DNA of 64,000 nt from Phycisphaerales bacterium (lineage in GTDB: Bacteria; Planctomycetota; Phycisphaerae; Phycisphaerales; SM1A02). A model generated the notes under the pieces. That model had not been told where the DNA came from. It searched no databases and saw nothing but the letters and a program-made list of their open reading frames with translations. The stretch lies in NCBI GenBank assembly GCA_029260575.1, contig JAJDDB010000009.1, forward strand, positions 310,001 to 374,000. Reading direction: 5' to 3'. Of this stretch, positions 1 to 8,411 are shown in pieces. A program made the translations under genes and the position numbers. Within the stretch, counting starts at the first letter, position 1, and the number at the start of each line of letters is the position of its first letter.

Positions 1-209
1 GACGAGCCAAGGTTCTGGAGGAAATTGAAAACTGCAGTGGAACGCAGTTTGATCCTGAACTCGTCCCGCATTTCATTGATCTTGAGTTTGCGGAATACGA
101 CCGGCGCGTGCTTGAAGATCAGAAAGCTGAGGAGCAGGGGGCATATGTCCCATTGACAGAACTGCGCGAATTCACTGCGGGCAGCACACAGGAGGGGGAG
201 AAGTCATGA
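1..209 (+). CDS. HD-GYP domain protein, C-terminal end (partial)
   Basis: Open from the left edge in frame 3, with no start in the window; 68 residues are visible. The stretch AKVLEEIENCSGTQFDPELV is the last helix and loop of HD-GYP phosphodiesterase domains, where 'G-T-Q-F-D-P' is the usual signature. It is followed by an acidic tail of about 35 residues that I do not recognise. HD-GYP proteins hydrolyse cyclic di-GMP, often as response regulators. The stop TGA overlaps the ATG of the following STAS gene (ATGA), so the two are probably translationally coupled. The catalytic HD and GYP motifs lie outside the window, so activity cannot be judged. Confidence 0.75.
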   Translation, partial: RAKVLEEIENCSGTQFDPELVPHFIDLEFAEYDRRVLEDQKAEEQGAYVPLTELREFTAGSTQEGEKS

Positions 210-544
210 AGTTGAACTATGAGGATCACGGCACGATCACCGTGCTCTCTGTAACGGGCGAATTGACGTCCGATCAGAGTGATCCGTTTCGGCGCTCTTG
301 CCAGGAGCGTTTCGAGGCGGGACGGCGTGATGTATTGCTCGACATTAAAGATCTGACACTTGTCGATTCTGCCGGGCTCGAGTTGTTGTTGTGGCTTAGT
401 GATCAGGTAGCCAAGCACTCCGGTCAGTTGCGCCTGGTCGGGCCGGATGAAACAATTCGCAAGATCCTTGAAATCACGCGTCTGGATCGTCGATTCGCGA
501 TTCACGAATCCATCGAAGCAGCAGCGCGAAGTATTCGGGGATGA
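206..544 (+). CDS. STAS-domain protein (anti-sigma factor antagonist type)
   Basis: A single STAS domain fills this 112-residue protein. The pattern GELTSDQSDPFR, then LLDIKDLTLVDSAGLELLLWL, matches SpoIIAA/RsbV-type antagonists; Ser55 in DSAG is at the position phosphorylated by an anti-sigma kinase in that family. A strong AGGAGGGGGAG ribosome site lies just upstream, inside the end of the HD-GYP gene, which it overlaps by four bases. The family acts by sequestering a kinase/anti-sigma partner; no partner is seen here, so the target is unknown. It lies directly before gspE-gspF and may regulate secretion or motility, which is inference. Confidence 0.88.
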   Translation: MKLNYEDHGTITVLSVTGELTSDQSDPFRRSCQERFEAGRRDVLLDIKDLTLVDSAGLELLLWLSDQVAKHSGQLRLVGPDETIRKILEITRLDRRFAIHESIEAAARSIRG

Positions 545-570
545 TTCTCATCTGATTGAGGTGCAGGCCA

Positions 571-2301
571 GTGCAAATGAAGCAGCATAACTCGAAGTAT
601 GACACGACTCCGCGACTACAGCTGGGCGAGTTATGTGTTGCGCGTGGATTGCTTTCTGCGGATCAACTGCAACAGGCACTTTCACATCAGTCCGATCGCG
701 ATCACAAGAAACTGCTCGGCGAAGTGCTGGTCGAACTGGAATTGGTCAGCGAGCAGGAGGTCATGGGAATCCTCGCAGAGGAATATGGCCTTCCCTTCGT
801 CACCAACACCGCCCGCATTGCAGATCCCAAGGTTGTTGAACTGCTGCCTCGTGAGTTTCTGGATGAGCACAAGGTTCTGCCGATGTTCCTTGTGCGCGAT
901 GTGCTGACTGTTGCGGTTGCAGAGCCGTCAAATCTATTCTTGATTGAAGAAATCGAACGCCTGGCCGGTCATACGGTTCAGATCGTTGCAGCAACAGCGA
1001 CGGATATCGAATCTGCGCATGGAGCTTATCTTCCCGCAGCCAATGTTTTCGTCATTGATGACATTTATGAAGATATCAGTGATGCTGATTTCAGTGTTAT
1101 CGAAAAGCAGGTCACAGAACTGTCGGACCTGGAAGAGGTTGCCGGGCGGAGTCCGGTCGTCAAGCTCGTCAATTACATCATCTATCAGGCTGTTCAGGAC
1201 AGCGCATCAGATATACATGTTGAACCCGATGATCATCGTTTGCGCGTGCGCTATCGTGTCGATGGTCGGCTGTACGAGCGACTCGCGCCGCCGCACAAGA
1301 TGCATGCAGCGATTGTCAGCCGAATGAAGATCATGAGCAACCTGGATATTTCCGAGCGGCGCGTTCCGCAAGACGGTGACATTCACGTCATGATGGACGG
1401 CAGACCAATCGATTTGCGCGTGTCTACGATGCCCGGGAAGTATGGCGAAAAAGTTGTTATTCGAATTATCGACAACCGCAACGCTACCGTGTCTCTTGAC
1501 AAGCTCGGGTTTTCCGCAGGAATGCTCGAAGCCTGGAAGAGTGTCATTCAGCATCCCAACGGTATTGTTCTTGTCACCGGACCAACCGGCTCGGGTAAAT
1601 CCACCACATTGTATTCGGTGCTGAATCTGATCAACTCCGAAGAAGTCAATATCTCCACGGTTGAAGATCCTATTGAAGCGAACATTTCCGGCATCAACCA
1701 ATCGCAAGTGAACGAGAAAGCGGGTTTCTCATTTGCACTTGCGCTACGGTCACTGCTTCGGCAGGACCCTGACATCATGATGGTCGGCGAAGTCCGTGAT
1801 GCAGAGACAGCTTCCATTGTGACACAAGCGGCGCTGACGGGTCACCTTGTGTTTTCAACACTTCACACAAATGATGCACCGAGCGCAATAACGCGGCTGA
1901 CCAATATTGGAATTGAGCCGTATCTTGTTGCGGCAACATTGCGTGGCGTGCTCGGACAGCGACTTGTGCGGAAGATCTGTCCGAATTGCAAAGTGCCGGC
2001 AGAATCAGATCCACTGTTGGTGGAGGCGGTCGTCGAACATGCTGGTCCGTGCGAAGTGTTGTACAAGGGCGAAGGCTGTACGCGATGTCGGGGAACTGGT
2101 TTCGCAGGTCGTATCGGAATCTTTGAACTCTTGATACCTGATGAGCAGGTGCTCACGGCTGTCGCGCACGGTGCCAACCTTCAGGATCTACGAAGCCTTC
2201 TCAACTGCAACGGATTCGTGACATTGCGTACGGATGGAATGCAGAAAGTAAAGAATGGATTAACGACGGCTGAAGAAGTCTTCTTTGCCACGAGCATGTA
2301 A
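571..2301 (+). CDS. gspE: GspE/PilB-type secretion or type IV pilus assembly ATPase
   Basis: Hexameric AAA+-like motor of type II secretion or type IV pili, acting at the cytoplasmic face of the inner membrane. The N-terminal 60 or so residues have two repeats of the MshEN pattern (LGELCVARGLLSADQLQQAL, then LGEVLVELELVSEQEV), a c-di-GMP-binding fold. Then come the SASDIHVEP region, Walker A GPTGSGKST near residue 337, the Asp box and Walker B (DPDIMMVGEVRDAETA) and a four-cysteine zinc site (CPNC ... CTRC) near 470-505. The GTG start is chosen because GAGGTG sits seven bases upstream; an upstream TTG (556) and an ATG two codons later (577) are alternatives. It overlaps the next gene by one base. 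Confidence 0.93.
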   Translation: MQMKQHNSKYDTTPRLQLGELCVARGLLSADQLQQALSHQSDRDHKKLLGEVLVELELVSEQEVMGILAEEYGLPFVTNTARIADPKVVELLPREFLDEHKVLPMFLVRDVLTVAVAEPSNLFLIEEIERLAGHTVQIVAATATDIESAHGAYLPAANVFVIDDIYEDISDADFSVIEKQVTELSDLEEVAGRSPVVKLVNYIIYQAVQDSASDIHVEPDDHRLRVRYRVDGRLYERLAPPHKMHAAIVSRMKIMSNLDISERRVPQDGDIHVMMDGRPIDLRVSTMPGKYGEKVVIRIIDNRNATVSLDKLGFSAGMLEAWKSVIQHPNGIVLVTGPTGSGKSTTLYSVLNLINSEEVNISTVEDPIEANISGINQSQVNEKAGFSFALALRSLLRQDPDIMMVGEVRDAETASIVTQAALTGHLVFSTLHTNDAPSAITRLTNIGIEPYLVAATLRGVLGQRLVRKICPNCKVPAESDPLLVEAVVEHAGPCEVLYKGEGCTRCRGTGFAGRIGIFELLIPDEQVLTAVAHGANLQDLRSLLNCNGFVTLRTDGMQKVKNGLTTAEEVFFATSM

Positions 2302-3557
2302 TGGGTTCACCAATGGTTGCAGAGAGTACATACAGCTATCGGGCTCGAGATCGAAGTGGTCGCGAGGTCATCGGGTCACTTGTTGCGCCGACCGCACAGG
2401 AAGCGGGCGCGCGTCTCCGCGCCGATGGCAAGACGGTCATTGCGATCGATAACAGGCCGCTCACTGCGGGCACCAAACTCAATTCAGAACAGATTCGCCG
2501 CAATGAATCTGCTAAGCGGGTACGCCGTGACGACGTCATTTCATTTGCACAGCAGATTTCAGTGATGCTCGAGACGGGCGTGCCGTTGACGGAAGCGCTC
2601 GATGCGTTCAAGAACCGAACCAAGAGTCGTGAATTCAAAGCTGTTCTCGACGCCATCTACAACGATATCTGTTCGGGTGAGCAATTGTCTACAGCCATGG
2701 CGCGATGGCCGCGCGTATTCCCAAACGTCATGCTCAGCTTAGTCAAGGCCTCGGAAGCGTCCGGAACGATGTCGATGATGCTCGGGCGCGTCGGCGACTA
2801 CCTGGGTAAAGAACGCCGCACGATGAAGCAGATCAAAGGCGCGGTCAGCTACCCGGCTTTTATGATGTTGGCCGGTGTTGTATTGACAGTCTTCCTCATG
2901 ACATTTGTGCTGCCGAAGTTCGCGCGGATTTATGAGTCACGTTCTGCAACGTTGCCCACGCCAACGAAAGTTCTGCTCGGTATAAGTCAATTCTTTACGG
3001 GGCAGTATCTCTATTACGGGCCGGCGCTATTGGTCTTTGGTGTGTTCATGGCTATCTGGCTGCGAACAACATCGGGCAAGGGCGCGATGGACTGGCTTCG
3101 TTTGAATGTGCCGATATTGCGCGGGATGTATTCACAGCTCTATATCACACGGTCCGCTCGCACAATGTCGACGCTGTTGGCCGCCGGCGTGAACCTGCTC
3201 GACATCATCAGCATTTGTCGTGGTGTGACGAACAACGCGCAATTTGATGCGCTCTGGGAAGATATGGAAACAGGGATACGCGAAGGTCGGCAAATGAGTG
3301 AAGCAATCTTTGAGTGTAGGTATGTGCCGCCGAATGTTGCCTCGATGATTGCGTCAGGCGAGCGCTCCGGCCGGCTGAGTCAGGTCATGGAGCGCATTGC
3401 CGAATTCAGCGAACAGGAACTTGATGACTCGGTGAAGCAGTCGACAGCGTTTATCGAGCCGATCATGATTATCTGCATGGGTCTTATGATCGGAGCGGTC
3501 GCTATGGCACTGCTTCTTCCGATCTTCAGCATGGGCAACGTCGTCGCCGGCGGATAG
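2301..3557 (+). CDS. gspF: GspF/PilC-type inner-membrane platform protein
   Basis: Polytopic platform protein that couples the GspE/PilB ATPase to pilus or pseudopilus assembly. The 418 residues match the usual family length, with two T2SSF domains: the first around residues 75-200 (ISVMLETGVPLTEALDAF ... KASEASGTM), the second around 270-400 (STLLAAGVNLLDIISICRGV ... IASGERSGRLSQVMERIA). Hydrophobic segments occur near 185-205, 235-255 and at the C-terminus. The ATG lies in TAATG with the gspE stop, so the pair is translationally coupled. Other secretion genes are not in the window, so pilus versus type II secretion cannot be decided. Confidence 0.93.
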   Translation: MGSPMVAESTYSYRARDRSGREVIGSLVAPTAQEAGARLRADGKTVIAIDNRPLTAGTKLNSEQIRRNESAKRVRRDDVISFAQQISVMLETGVPLTEALDAFKNRTKSREFKAVLDAIYNDICSGEQLSTAMARWPRVFPNVMLSLVKASEASGTMSMMLGRVGDYLGKERRTMKQIKGAVSYPAFMMLAGVVLTVFLMTFVLPKFARIYESRSATLPTPTKVLLGISQFFTGQYLYYGPALLVFGVFMAIWLRTTSGKGAMDWLRLNVPILRGMYSQLYITRSARTMSTLLAAGVNLLDIISICRGVTNNAQFDALWEDMETGIREGRQMSEAIFECRYVPPNVASMIASGERSGRLSQVMERIAEFSEQELDDSVKQSTAFIEPIMIICMGLMIGAVAMALLLPIFSMGNVVAGG

Positions 3558-3570
3558 GGTCGCTTCGGCG

Positions 3571-4086
3571 GTGTCACTGCGTCCTGATCTATCATGTGCA
3601 GACATGATTGCATTGGATTCCATCTACGCCGCTGTTGCAGCAGACTTTGAACCTCAGGCCACACGTCAGGCGACGATTCAGCGCTTCGTCGATGTGCTTT
3701 GGGATGCGCTTCGAGATTGCGATGTCTCGTGGCTGGGGTTTTATATCGATCATCCGAATGAGCCGGACGATCGGCGACTTGTGCTTGGTCCACATCGTGA
3801 CTCGCCGGCGTGTTCGCCGATCGGCTTGCATGGAGTCTGTGGCACAGCGCTTCTCAGCCGGTCGACAATCCTTGTTGATGATGTACGAGACCTCGGCGAT
3901 GACTACGTAACGTGTAATCCTCGCGATCGTGCGGAGATCGTTGTCGCACTCGTGACAGATAACGTCTGCTGGGGTGTTCTTGATCTTGATTCCTTCACGC
4001 CTGGTCGTTTCTCTTCGACCGATCGAAGTGGACTGCATGCAGCCTTGAACGCAGCGGGATTACATCCAGCAGACGCAGATATCTGA
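3571..4086 (+). CDS. msrC: Free methionine-(R)-sulfoxide reductase, GAF fold (MsrC-like)
   Basis: A 171-residue GAF-domain protein. Three cysteines sit exactly where free methionine-R-sulfoxide reductases have them: Cys81 in SPACSPI, Cys90 in GVCGTA and Cys115 in VTCNPRDRAEIV (Cys84/94/118 in E. coli MsrC). WLGFYI, LVLGP and GVLDLDS are also family signatures. The enzyme reduces free methionine-R-sulfoxide in the cytosol using thioredoxin. It starts 13 bases after gspF and may be co-transcribed. The GTG start has no obvious ribosome site; an ATG eleven codons later (3604) gives a protein closer to the family's start and is equally possible. Confidence 0.8.
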   Translation: MSLRPDLSCADMIALDSIYAAVAADFEPQATRQATIQRFVDVLWDALRDCDVSWLGFYIDHPNEPDDRRLVLGPHRDSPACSPIGLHGVCGTALLSRSTILVDDVRDLGDDYVTCNPRDRAEIVVALVTDNVCWGVLDLDSFTPGRFSSTDRSGLHAALNAAGLHPADADI

Positions 4087-4160
4087 GTCTGAATCCATGT
4101 GGCGTACGCGTTTGCGATTCGAGCCACATGACAAGCGGCAACTTCCAGCACAGATAGCGC

Positions 4161-4191
4161 ACAAAAAACGCCCTGCAATGTACAGGGCGTT
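4161..4191 (-). terminator. Rho-independent terminator of the 4224-5015 gene
   Basis: Read on the minus strand: a nine-base perfect stem AACGCCCTG / CAGGGCGTT with a seven-base loop, followed directly by a T-run (TTTTTTGT). It begins 33 bases past the stop of the secreted-protein gene. Confidence 0.9.
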
Positions 4192-4223
4192 CCAAGTTCT
4201 ACATCAGGTTTCGTTCGAGTCAA

Positions 4224-5015
4224 TTACCGCCGACGTCGGCGACCGAAAGCCAGTCCGCCGATGGCAAGCAGCGGAAGTGCTGCGGGAGCCGGAATCGTTT
4301 CGACTGAAACGCGACCTTGAATCCCAAGCGTTGCACCGGGGCTGAGGCTGAATGCGAAACGCTGTGACAGTTCCGTAACTGGTCCAGCCATATTGCCGGT
4401 GAGTGGATTCGGATCAAAGATCAACTGGCCACCGCCACCACCAAAGCCGCTGGGGTGATCGCCTTGCGTACCTTTAAGGTCGCCGTTGATAAAGCCGCTG
4501 AAGAGCGACATACCTTGAAGCGAGAGAACCGTCGGATTGTTCGGGCCACCAAGGTTCCACCCGGAGTCCACGATCCACTCGATGTTGGCACCATTGAGCG
4601 CCTGGGTCAATGGCATACGCACGTCGATGATGAATTCGAGTGTGTCGTTCGTCTCATTGACATAGCTCATGTTGTGGAACAGAAGCGGGGGAAGCAGGCC
4701 GTTTTCAGTTCGGCTTAGAATAAAGCCGCTCGAACTGTACAGGGCGCTGTCCAAAGCGGGGAATGTGCTTTGGGGGTTGTTGTATGTCCACCCGGAAATC
4801 ATGTTTCCGGCTCCCGACGACTGAAGATTGACTTCGCCGGAGTCGAACAGCGTGACCTGGCTCGTGTCACGAATTTCAACGCTCATGAATGTGTCAGGGG
4901 CGATACCCGCCTGTACCGACTGCGGTGCAGTCAAGAGCGCTGCGGTTCCCAGTACCACGGCGCCTGCTGAGACTTTCAATCCGATAAGTCCACGATTCGT
5001 ACTACGAAGGGTCAT
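4224..5015 (-). CDS. Secreted protein with PEP-CTERM-like sorting tail
   Basis: A 263-residue exported protein. A signal peptide with Ala-rich core (VVLGTAALLTAPQSVQA) ends near residue 38. The middle is low in cysteine and rich in Gly/Asn/Ser, as in surface beta-proteins; I recognise no domain. The C-terminus, PAPAALPLLAIGGLAFGRRRRR, is the Phycisphaerae variant of a PEP-CTERM tail: short motif, one membrane segment, Arg cluster. Such tails are cut and anchored by an exosortase-type system. The ATG is chosen over a GTG two codons upstream because GAGGAG lies nine bases before it. A perfect terminator follows. The substrate or structural role is unknown. Confidence 0.85.
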   Translation of the reverse strand: MTLRSTNRGLIGLKVSAGAVVLGTAALLTAPQSVQAGIAPDTFMSVEIRDTSQVTLFDSGEVNLQSSGAGNMISGWTYNNPQSTFPALDSALYSSSGFILSRTENGLLPPLLFHNMSYVNETNDTLEFIIDVRMPLTQALNGANIEWIVDSGWNLGGPNNPTVLSLQGMSLFSGFINGDLKGTQGDHPSGFGGGGGQLIFDPNPLTGNMAGPVTELSQRFAFSLSPGATLGIQGRVSVETIPAPAALPLLAIGGLAFGRRRRR

Positions 5016-5470
5016 TACCACTTTCTCCTCGGGATCCTCATTCCTGTAACTCTCAAGCTGTTCGGCCAGATGGCCGTGTCACCTGCATTGAGTCTTTAGA
5101 TCCTCGTTATTGGACTATACCTCGCTCTTTCAGCAGCACAAGCATGGAATTATTCGCCTGCTCTGTCTTCTTTTCTCAAGCCGTTGGCGAGAGATCGTAA
5201 AGACTGCGATTAGATTCTTCTGGCTGCTGAGATTGCTGTACCTCTTCCTTCCTGACAAATTCATTCCGAGGCTGGCTCTGCGCCGTGGCAAAGCGTAGCC
5301 CCACACAAAAACGGTCCCCTGGAAGATTCGCCGGGGGACCGCAATTCTCGTTCAGCTGACAGGCTCTCGATTGCACTGCGACGTGAGCCGAAGCAGTGGC
5401 TTGAGAACCTGACTGGCGACGATCGGTGCAGGTTTGACCCGACGCGGGCACGGAACCCGTGAAATCTGGA
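5016..5470. other. Intergenic stretch between the two sorting-tail genes
   Basis: About 455 bases. It holds the ribosome site and presumed promoter of the 4224-5015 gene at its left end and the terminator of the 5471-6271 gene at 5302-5341. I see no convincing coding sequence; a 62-codon reading on the plus strand at 5110 has no ribosome site and an atypical composition. Confidence 0.6.
5302..5341 (-). terminator. Rho-independent terminator of the 5471-6271 gene
   Basis: On the minus strand an eight-base GC-rich stem (CGGTCCCC / GGGGACCG) is followed by TTTTTGTG. It lies about 130 bases past the stop codon; no other gene ends nearby on this strand. Confidence 0.82.
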
Positions 5471-6271
5471 TCAGGCCCGACGACGTCGCCGGCCAGCAAC
5501 CAGACCAAATGCCGCGAGAGCAGACAAAGCTGCAGGTGCGGGCACAGGTGTAACCTGGAAGAAACCAGTGATGTTGACGGAATCCAGTGGGGTAACTTCA
5601 AACTTCAACCAGACCGAGATTGAATCGGCAACGCCGGGACCACCGAGGTTGTCGAAAGTGTCATCGTCAGACTGCGTGACCTGGGCAGACGTCGCCGTCA
5701 GCGAGAAGCCATTCTCCCACATGTCCTTATGCGGAACGCCATCGATCAGTGCCTGATAGATGGGGTCGCCTGAGAACGCACCGGATGAGATGTTATTCAT
5801 CGTTGCGTCGTCAAAGCTCAGATCGGTCACTGTCGCAGAGACAGTACCTTCGGTTGTCACGTTGGGGCCCAGATTGACACCGTTCTTGGTCTGCAGAACC
5901 CAGTAGGTCTGCGTACTCAGAGTGTCATTGAAGACCTGAATGTTCGCTGTGACGAATTCTGAAGCACCGCGAGCAGCACCGGTCGTCGTTCGGACGTCCC
6001 AGTTCATGCGCCATCCGTCTTGGGCTCCAGGTGAGGATTCATCGTTGTCACCACCCTGCATGACCAGACTGCCGTCTTTGTCTACAAAGACAAAGTCACT
6101 ATCAGCCATCAGGTCGTATTGGATTGAGAATCCGGCACCGCCGTTCCAATCCAAGCTCAGGTCGCTTTGTGTCCCAGCGAATGCGTAGCCAGCAGTCAAA
6201 GTGATCGCGGCAGCCCCCATCAGGACGCTACGGCAGATCAGACGTGTTGAGAAAGCAGACAATGCCTCCAT
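5471..6271 (-). CDS. Secreted protein with PEP-CTERM-like sorting tail
   Basis: A 266-residue exported protein with a signal peptide (LMGAAAITLTAGYAFA) ending near residue 33 and a C-terminal tail VPAPAALSALAAFGLVAGRR plus further Arg, the same type as in the neighbouring gene. The body resembles other planctomycete beta-rich surface proteins but I cannot name a family. AGGAGG lies about seven bases before the ATG, a strong ribosome site. The two sorting-tail genes are tandem but each has its own terminator, so they are likely separate transcription units. Role unknown; surface attachment is inferred from the tail only. Confidence 0.85.
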   Translation of the reverse strand: MEALSAFSTRLICRSVLMGAAAITLTAGYAFAGTQSDLSLDWNGGAGFSIQYDLMADSDFVFVDKDGSLVMQGGDNDESSPGAQDGWRMNWDVRTTTGAARGASEFVTANIQVFNDTLSTQTYWVLQTKNGVNLGPNVTTEGTVSATVTDLSFDDATMNNISSGAFSGDPIYQALIDGVPHKDMWENGFSLTATSAQVTQSDDDTFDNLGGPGVADSISVWLKFEVTPLDSVNITGFFQVTPVPAPAALSALAAFGLVAGRRRRRA

Positions 6272-6781
6272 TCCTCTTTCCTCCTAGGCGGCTCTCTCTG
6301 CGACTCTGGGTTTCGTCAGTGGGTTGTACGAGGGAATTCCTCGGGCTCGGACTACCGATGCGTGGTCGGCGTATTTCAAGCCATCAGGAAACTAACACTA
6401 CTTTGCGGAGCGATCAAGGACCTATATCCGCTTTTGGGTGTTTATTTTGACCACCTTGCCCGGGCTGCAATTTCTCCTTGGCAAGACTGCCTCAACAGCC
6501 CATCTGAACAGCCCAGATTCACATCCAGGCCGGATTCCACGAGCTCGAAACGGATTTATGTGAAGGTCTTGTGGATAAGCCATGCCATTGCGGCCGGTCA
6601 TTGACCAGAAGCCTCAAGCTTCGATTTCAGGTTTCAGGGCAGATTCAGACGGACCTAACGGTTGTTTCCATCGAATAGAGAGGGAGAAACTCTATCGGTG
6701 TTCGCTCATCGGCAGGGTGCCTCCAACTGGCGAAGGAGCGGTGCAGGTGCGAACTTCTGAAATCAGATTAGAGTCTCGAAA
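6272..6781. other. Divergent intergenic region
   Basis: About 510 bases between the divergent 5471-6271 and 6782-8335 genes, expected to hold both promoters. I see no coding sequence with a ribosome site, no RNA gene and no convincing palindrome in it. Confidence 0.5.
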
Positions 6782-8335
6782 TTGACAATTCGATCGCCTA
6801 AGTTGTTGTTTGGATCGCAGTTACGCTGTTCAGCCGGTGTGATTCTGGCAATTGTCATGGCTGAATCCACTTTGTTCGGGGTTCAGTCCAGTGGTCGTAT
6901 TCGCAATGTTCAGCCGGAACGTCCGGTGGTGCAGCAGAATGTCCAAGAGCCACTTCACACCCACATTCGCCTCACCGGCGAGCGGCCGATCTACCCGGAT
7001 CATTCAGCAGAGCAGATTCTCATTGCCTTTGCCGATCAACATACCGCAGGCAATTACACCGGCTCTGAACTGCTTGCTCGTGACCTAATAGAGATGATTC
7101 CCTCCCACCCGGAGGGGTATTACAACCTCGCGTGTGCGCTGGCTCGTCAGCAGAAGACCCAAGAAGCCCTTGTCGCGCTGCAGAATGCGGTTGAATTTGG
7201 ATGGCGCGATTTGCAGCACACGCGCGTGGATCCCGATCTGCAGCGCCTTCATTCCGAGCCGAAGTTCGGTGAGCTCTTGACTCAAATGGAATCACTGCGC
7301 GCGACGGAATCGATCACGAATCGACATTTGCGCGTCGAACCCGCCACCGATATTGCTGCTGAACTTGGAGAAGTCGTACCGGAATTGCTCAATCGATACC
7401 ACGTGCCCGGGATCGTTGTGGCATACGTCGTTGAGGCAGAGACAGCCTGGATACAGACGTACGGTCACAGCTCGACAGTCTCGGATGCTGCGATCGGTTC
7501 CGACGATCAATTGAGTATGCGCCGGCCGGTGGAGCTGCTTGCTCTGCTGGCTGCTGGTAACGAGATACATGCGAACAGGCTCGATGTAGGGCGTCTGCTT
7601 CGCGAAGCCGACGACATCGGATTACGCACGCCAATGGTTCGTTCGGATACGGGATCAGGCAAATCCGTTCTTTCGAGCGTGTCGCCGCAACTGGCTGGCC
7701 GTACACGACTGCCAGCTTTGGCAATTCCGAGTCACCAGCAAAAGAGGTTCGATTGGGATGGCGTGCAGACAATTCCTGGAACGCTCGATCTGATCATGCT
7801 CGGCGTCGAACTTACAAGCGAACAGTCGTTCTTGGAGTATTGCAGCCAATCAGTCCTGGAGCCGGCGGGGATAGAGAACGCGGCACTGCACAGGGCATCA
7901 ATGCGAGATTCTGGTTTGCAGAATGAATCGTTTGTGCAGCAGAAGATCGTTGGGCATTCGCGGTTCGGGACGCCGATCCTTCCCGCTTCGACGCGTGAAA
8001 ACGTCCCGATGCTGGAAATGTCGATAGTCGATCTCTGCCGTCTGCTCTGTGCGACGATGCGTACTGATGAAGGCGATGTACACGCAAGGCGTCTGCATTC
8101 GGTCATGCAGGATGCAAACTCTGCACGCCTTGGTCTTGGTCTTTCGATTGAGCGATGTTCTTCAGGTGATCGAACCGTCAGCAGCGGGTTTCAGTTTGCA
8201 GAGTTGGATCAAGGCAGAGGGGTTCTGGCCCGGTGGTATCCCGATGCCGGCCGAGGCATCGTTGTATTCTTCAACTCCGAGAACGGACCGGATGTTGCAG
8301 CCCGCATCGTCAACCACGCACTCGGCGGCGGCTGA
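6782..8335 (+). CDS. TPR plus degenerate beta-lactamase-fold protein
   Basis: A 517-residue protein. After a hydrophobic N-terminus (signal or anchor, about 12-35) comes a TPR-like stretch (EGYYNLACALARQQKTQEAL, then a 'DPDLQRLHSEPKF' ending common in planctomycete TPR proteins). From about residue 190 the sequence follows serine beta-lactamase/class C-like hydrolases (VPGIVVAYVVEAETAWIQTYG; YCSQSVLEPAGIENAAL; a final GIVVFFNSENG strand). The nucleophile box SxxK reads SMRR (245-248) and the usual YxN box is absent, so it is probably not a working hydrolase. The TTG start is the only plausible one after an in-frame stop; no clear ribosome site. A ligand-binding or scaffold role is inference. 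Confidence 0.72.
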   Translation: MTIRSPKLLFGSQLRCSAGVILAIVMAESTLFGVQSSGRIRNVQPERPVVQQNVQEPLHTHIRLTGERPIYPDHSAEQILIAFADQHTAGNYTGSELLARDLIEMIPSHPEGYYNLACALARQQKTQEALVALQNAVEFGWRDLQHTRVDPDLQRLHSEPKFGELLTQMESLRATESITNRHLRVEPATDIAAELGEVVPELLNRYHVPGIVVAYVVEAETAWIQTYGHSSTVSDAAIGSDDQLSMRRPVELLALLAAGNEIHANRLDVGRLLREADDIGLRTPMVRSDTGSGKSVLSSVSPQLAGRTRLPALAIPSHQQKRFDWDGVQTIPGTLDLIMLGVELTSEQSFLEYCSQSVLEPAGIENAALHRASMRDSGLQNESFVQQKIVGHSRFGTPILPASTRENVPMLEMSIVDLCRLLCATMRTDEGDVHARRLHSVMQDANSARLGLGLSIERCSSGDRTVSSGFQFAELDQGRGVLARWYPDAGRGIVVFFNSENGPDVAARIVNHALGGG

Positions 8336-8411
8336 TTCATTACTTGTGCGCAGAAGCGACACCCTCGAACAACACCACTGAATTCAATCTGCCAAGCCGA
8401 TCGCTCTTGGC

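Noticed and set aside
5110-5298. 62-codon plus-strand frame between the sorting-tail genes
   Set aside because: No ribosome site; the terminator of the minus-strand gene follows it and the composition is not coding-like.
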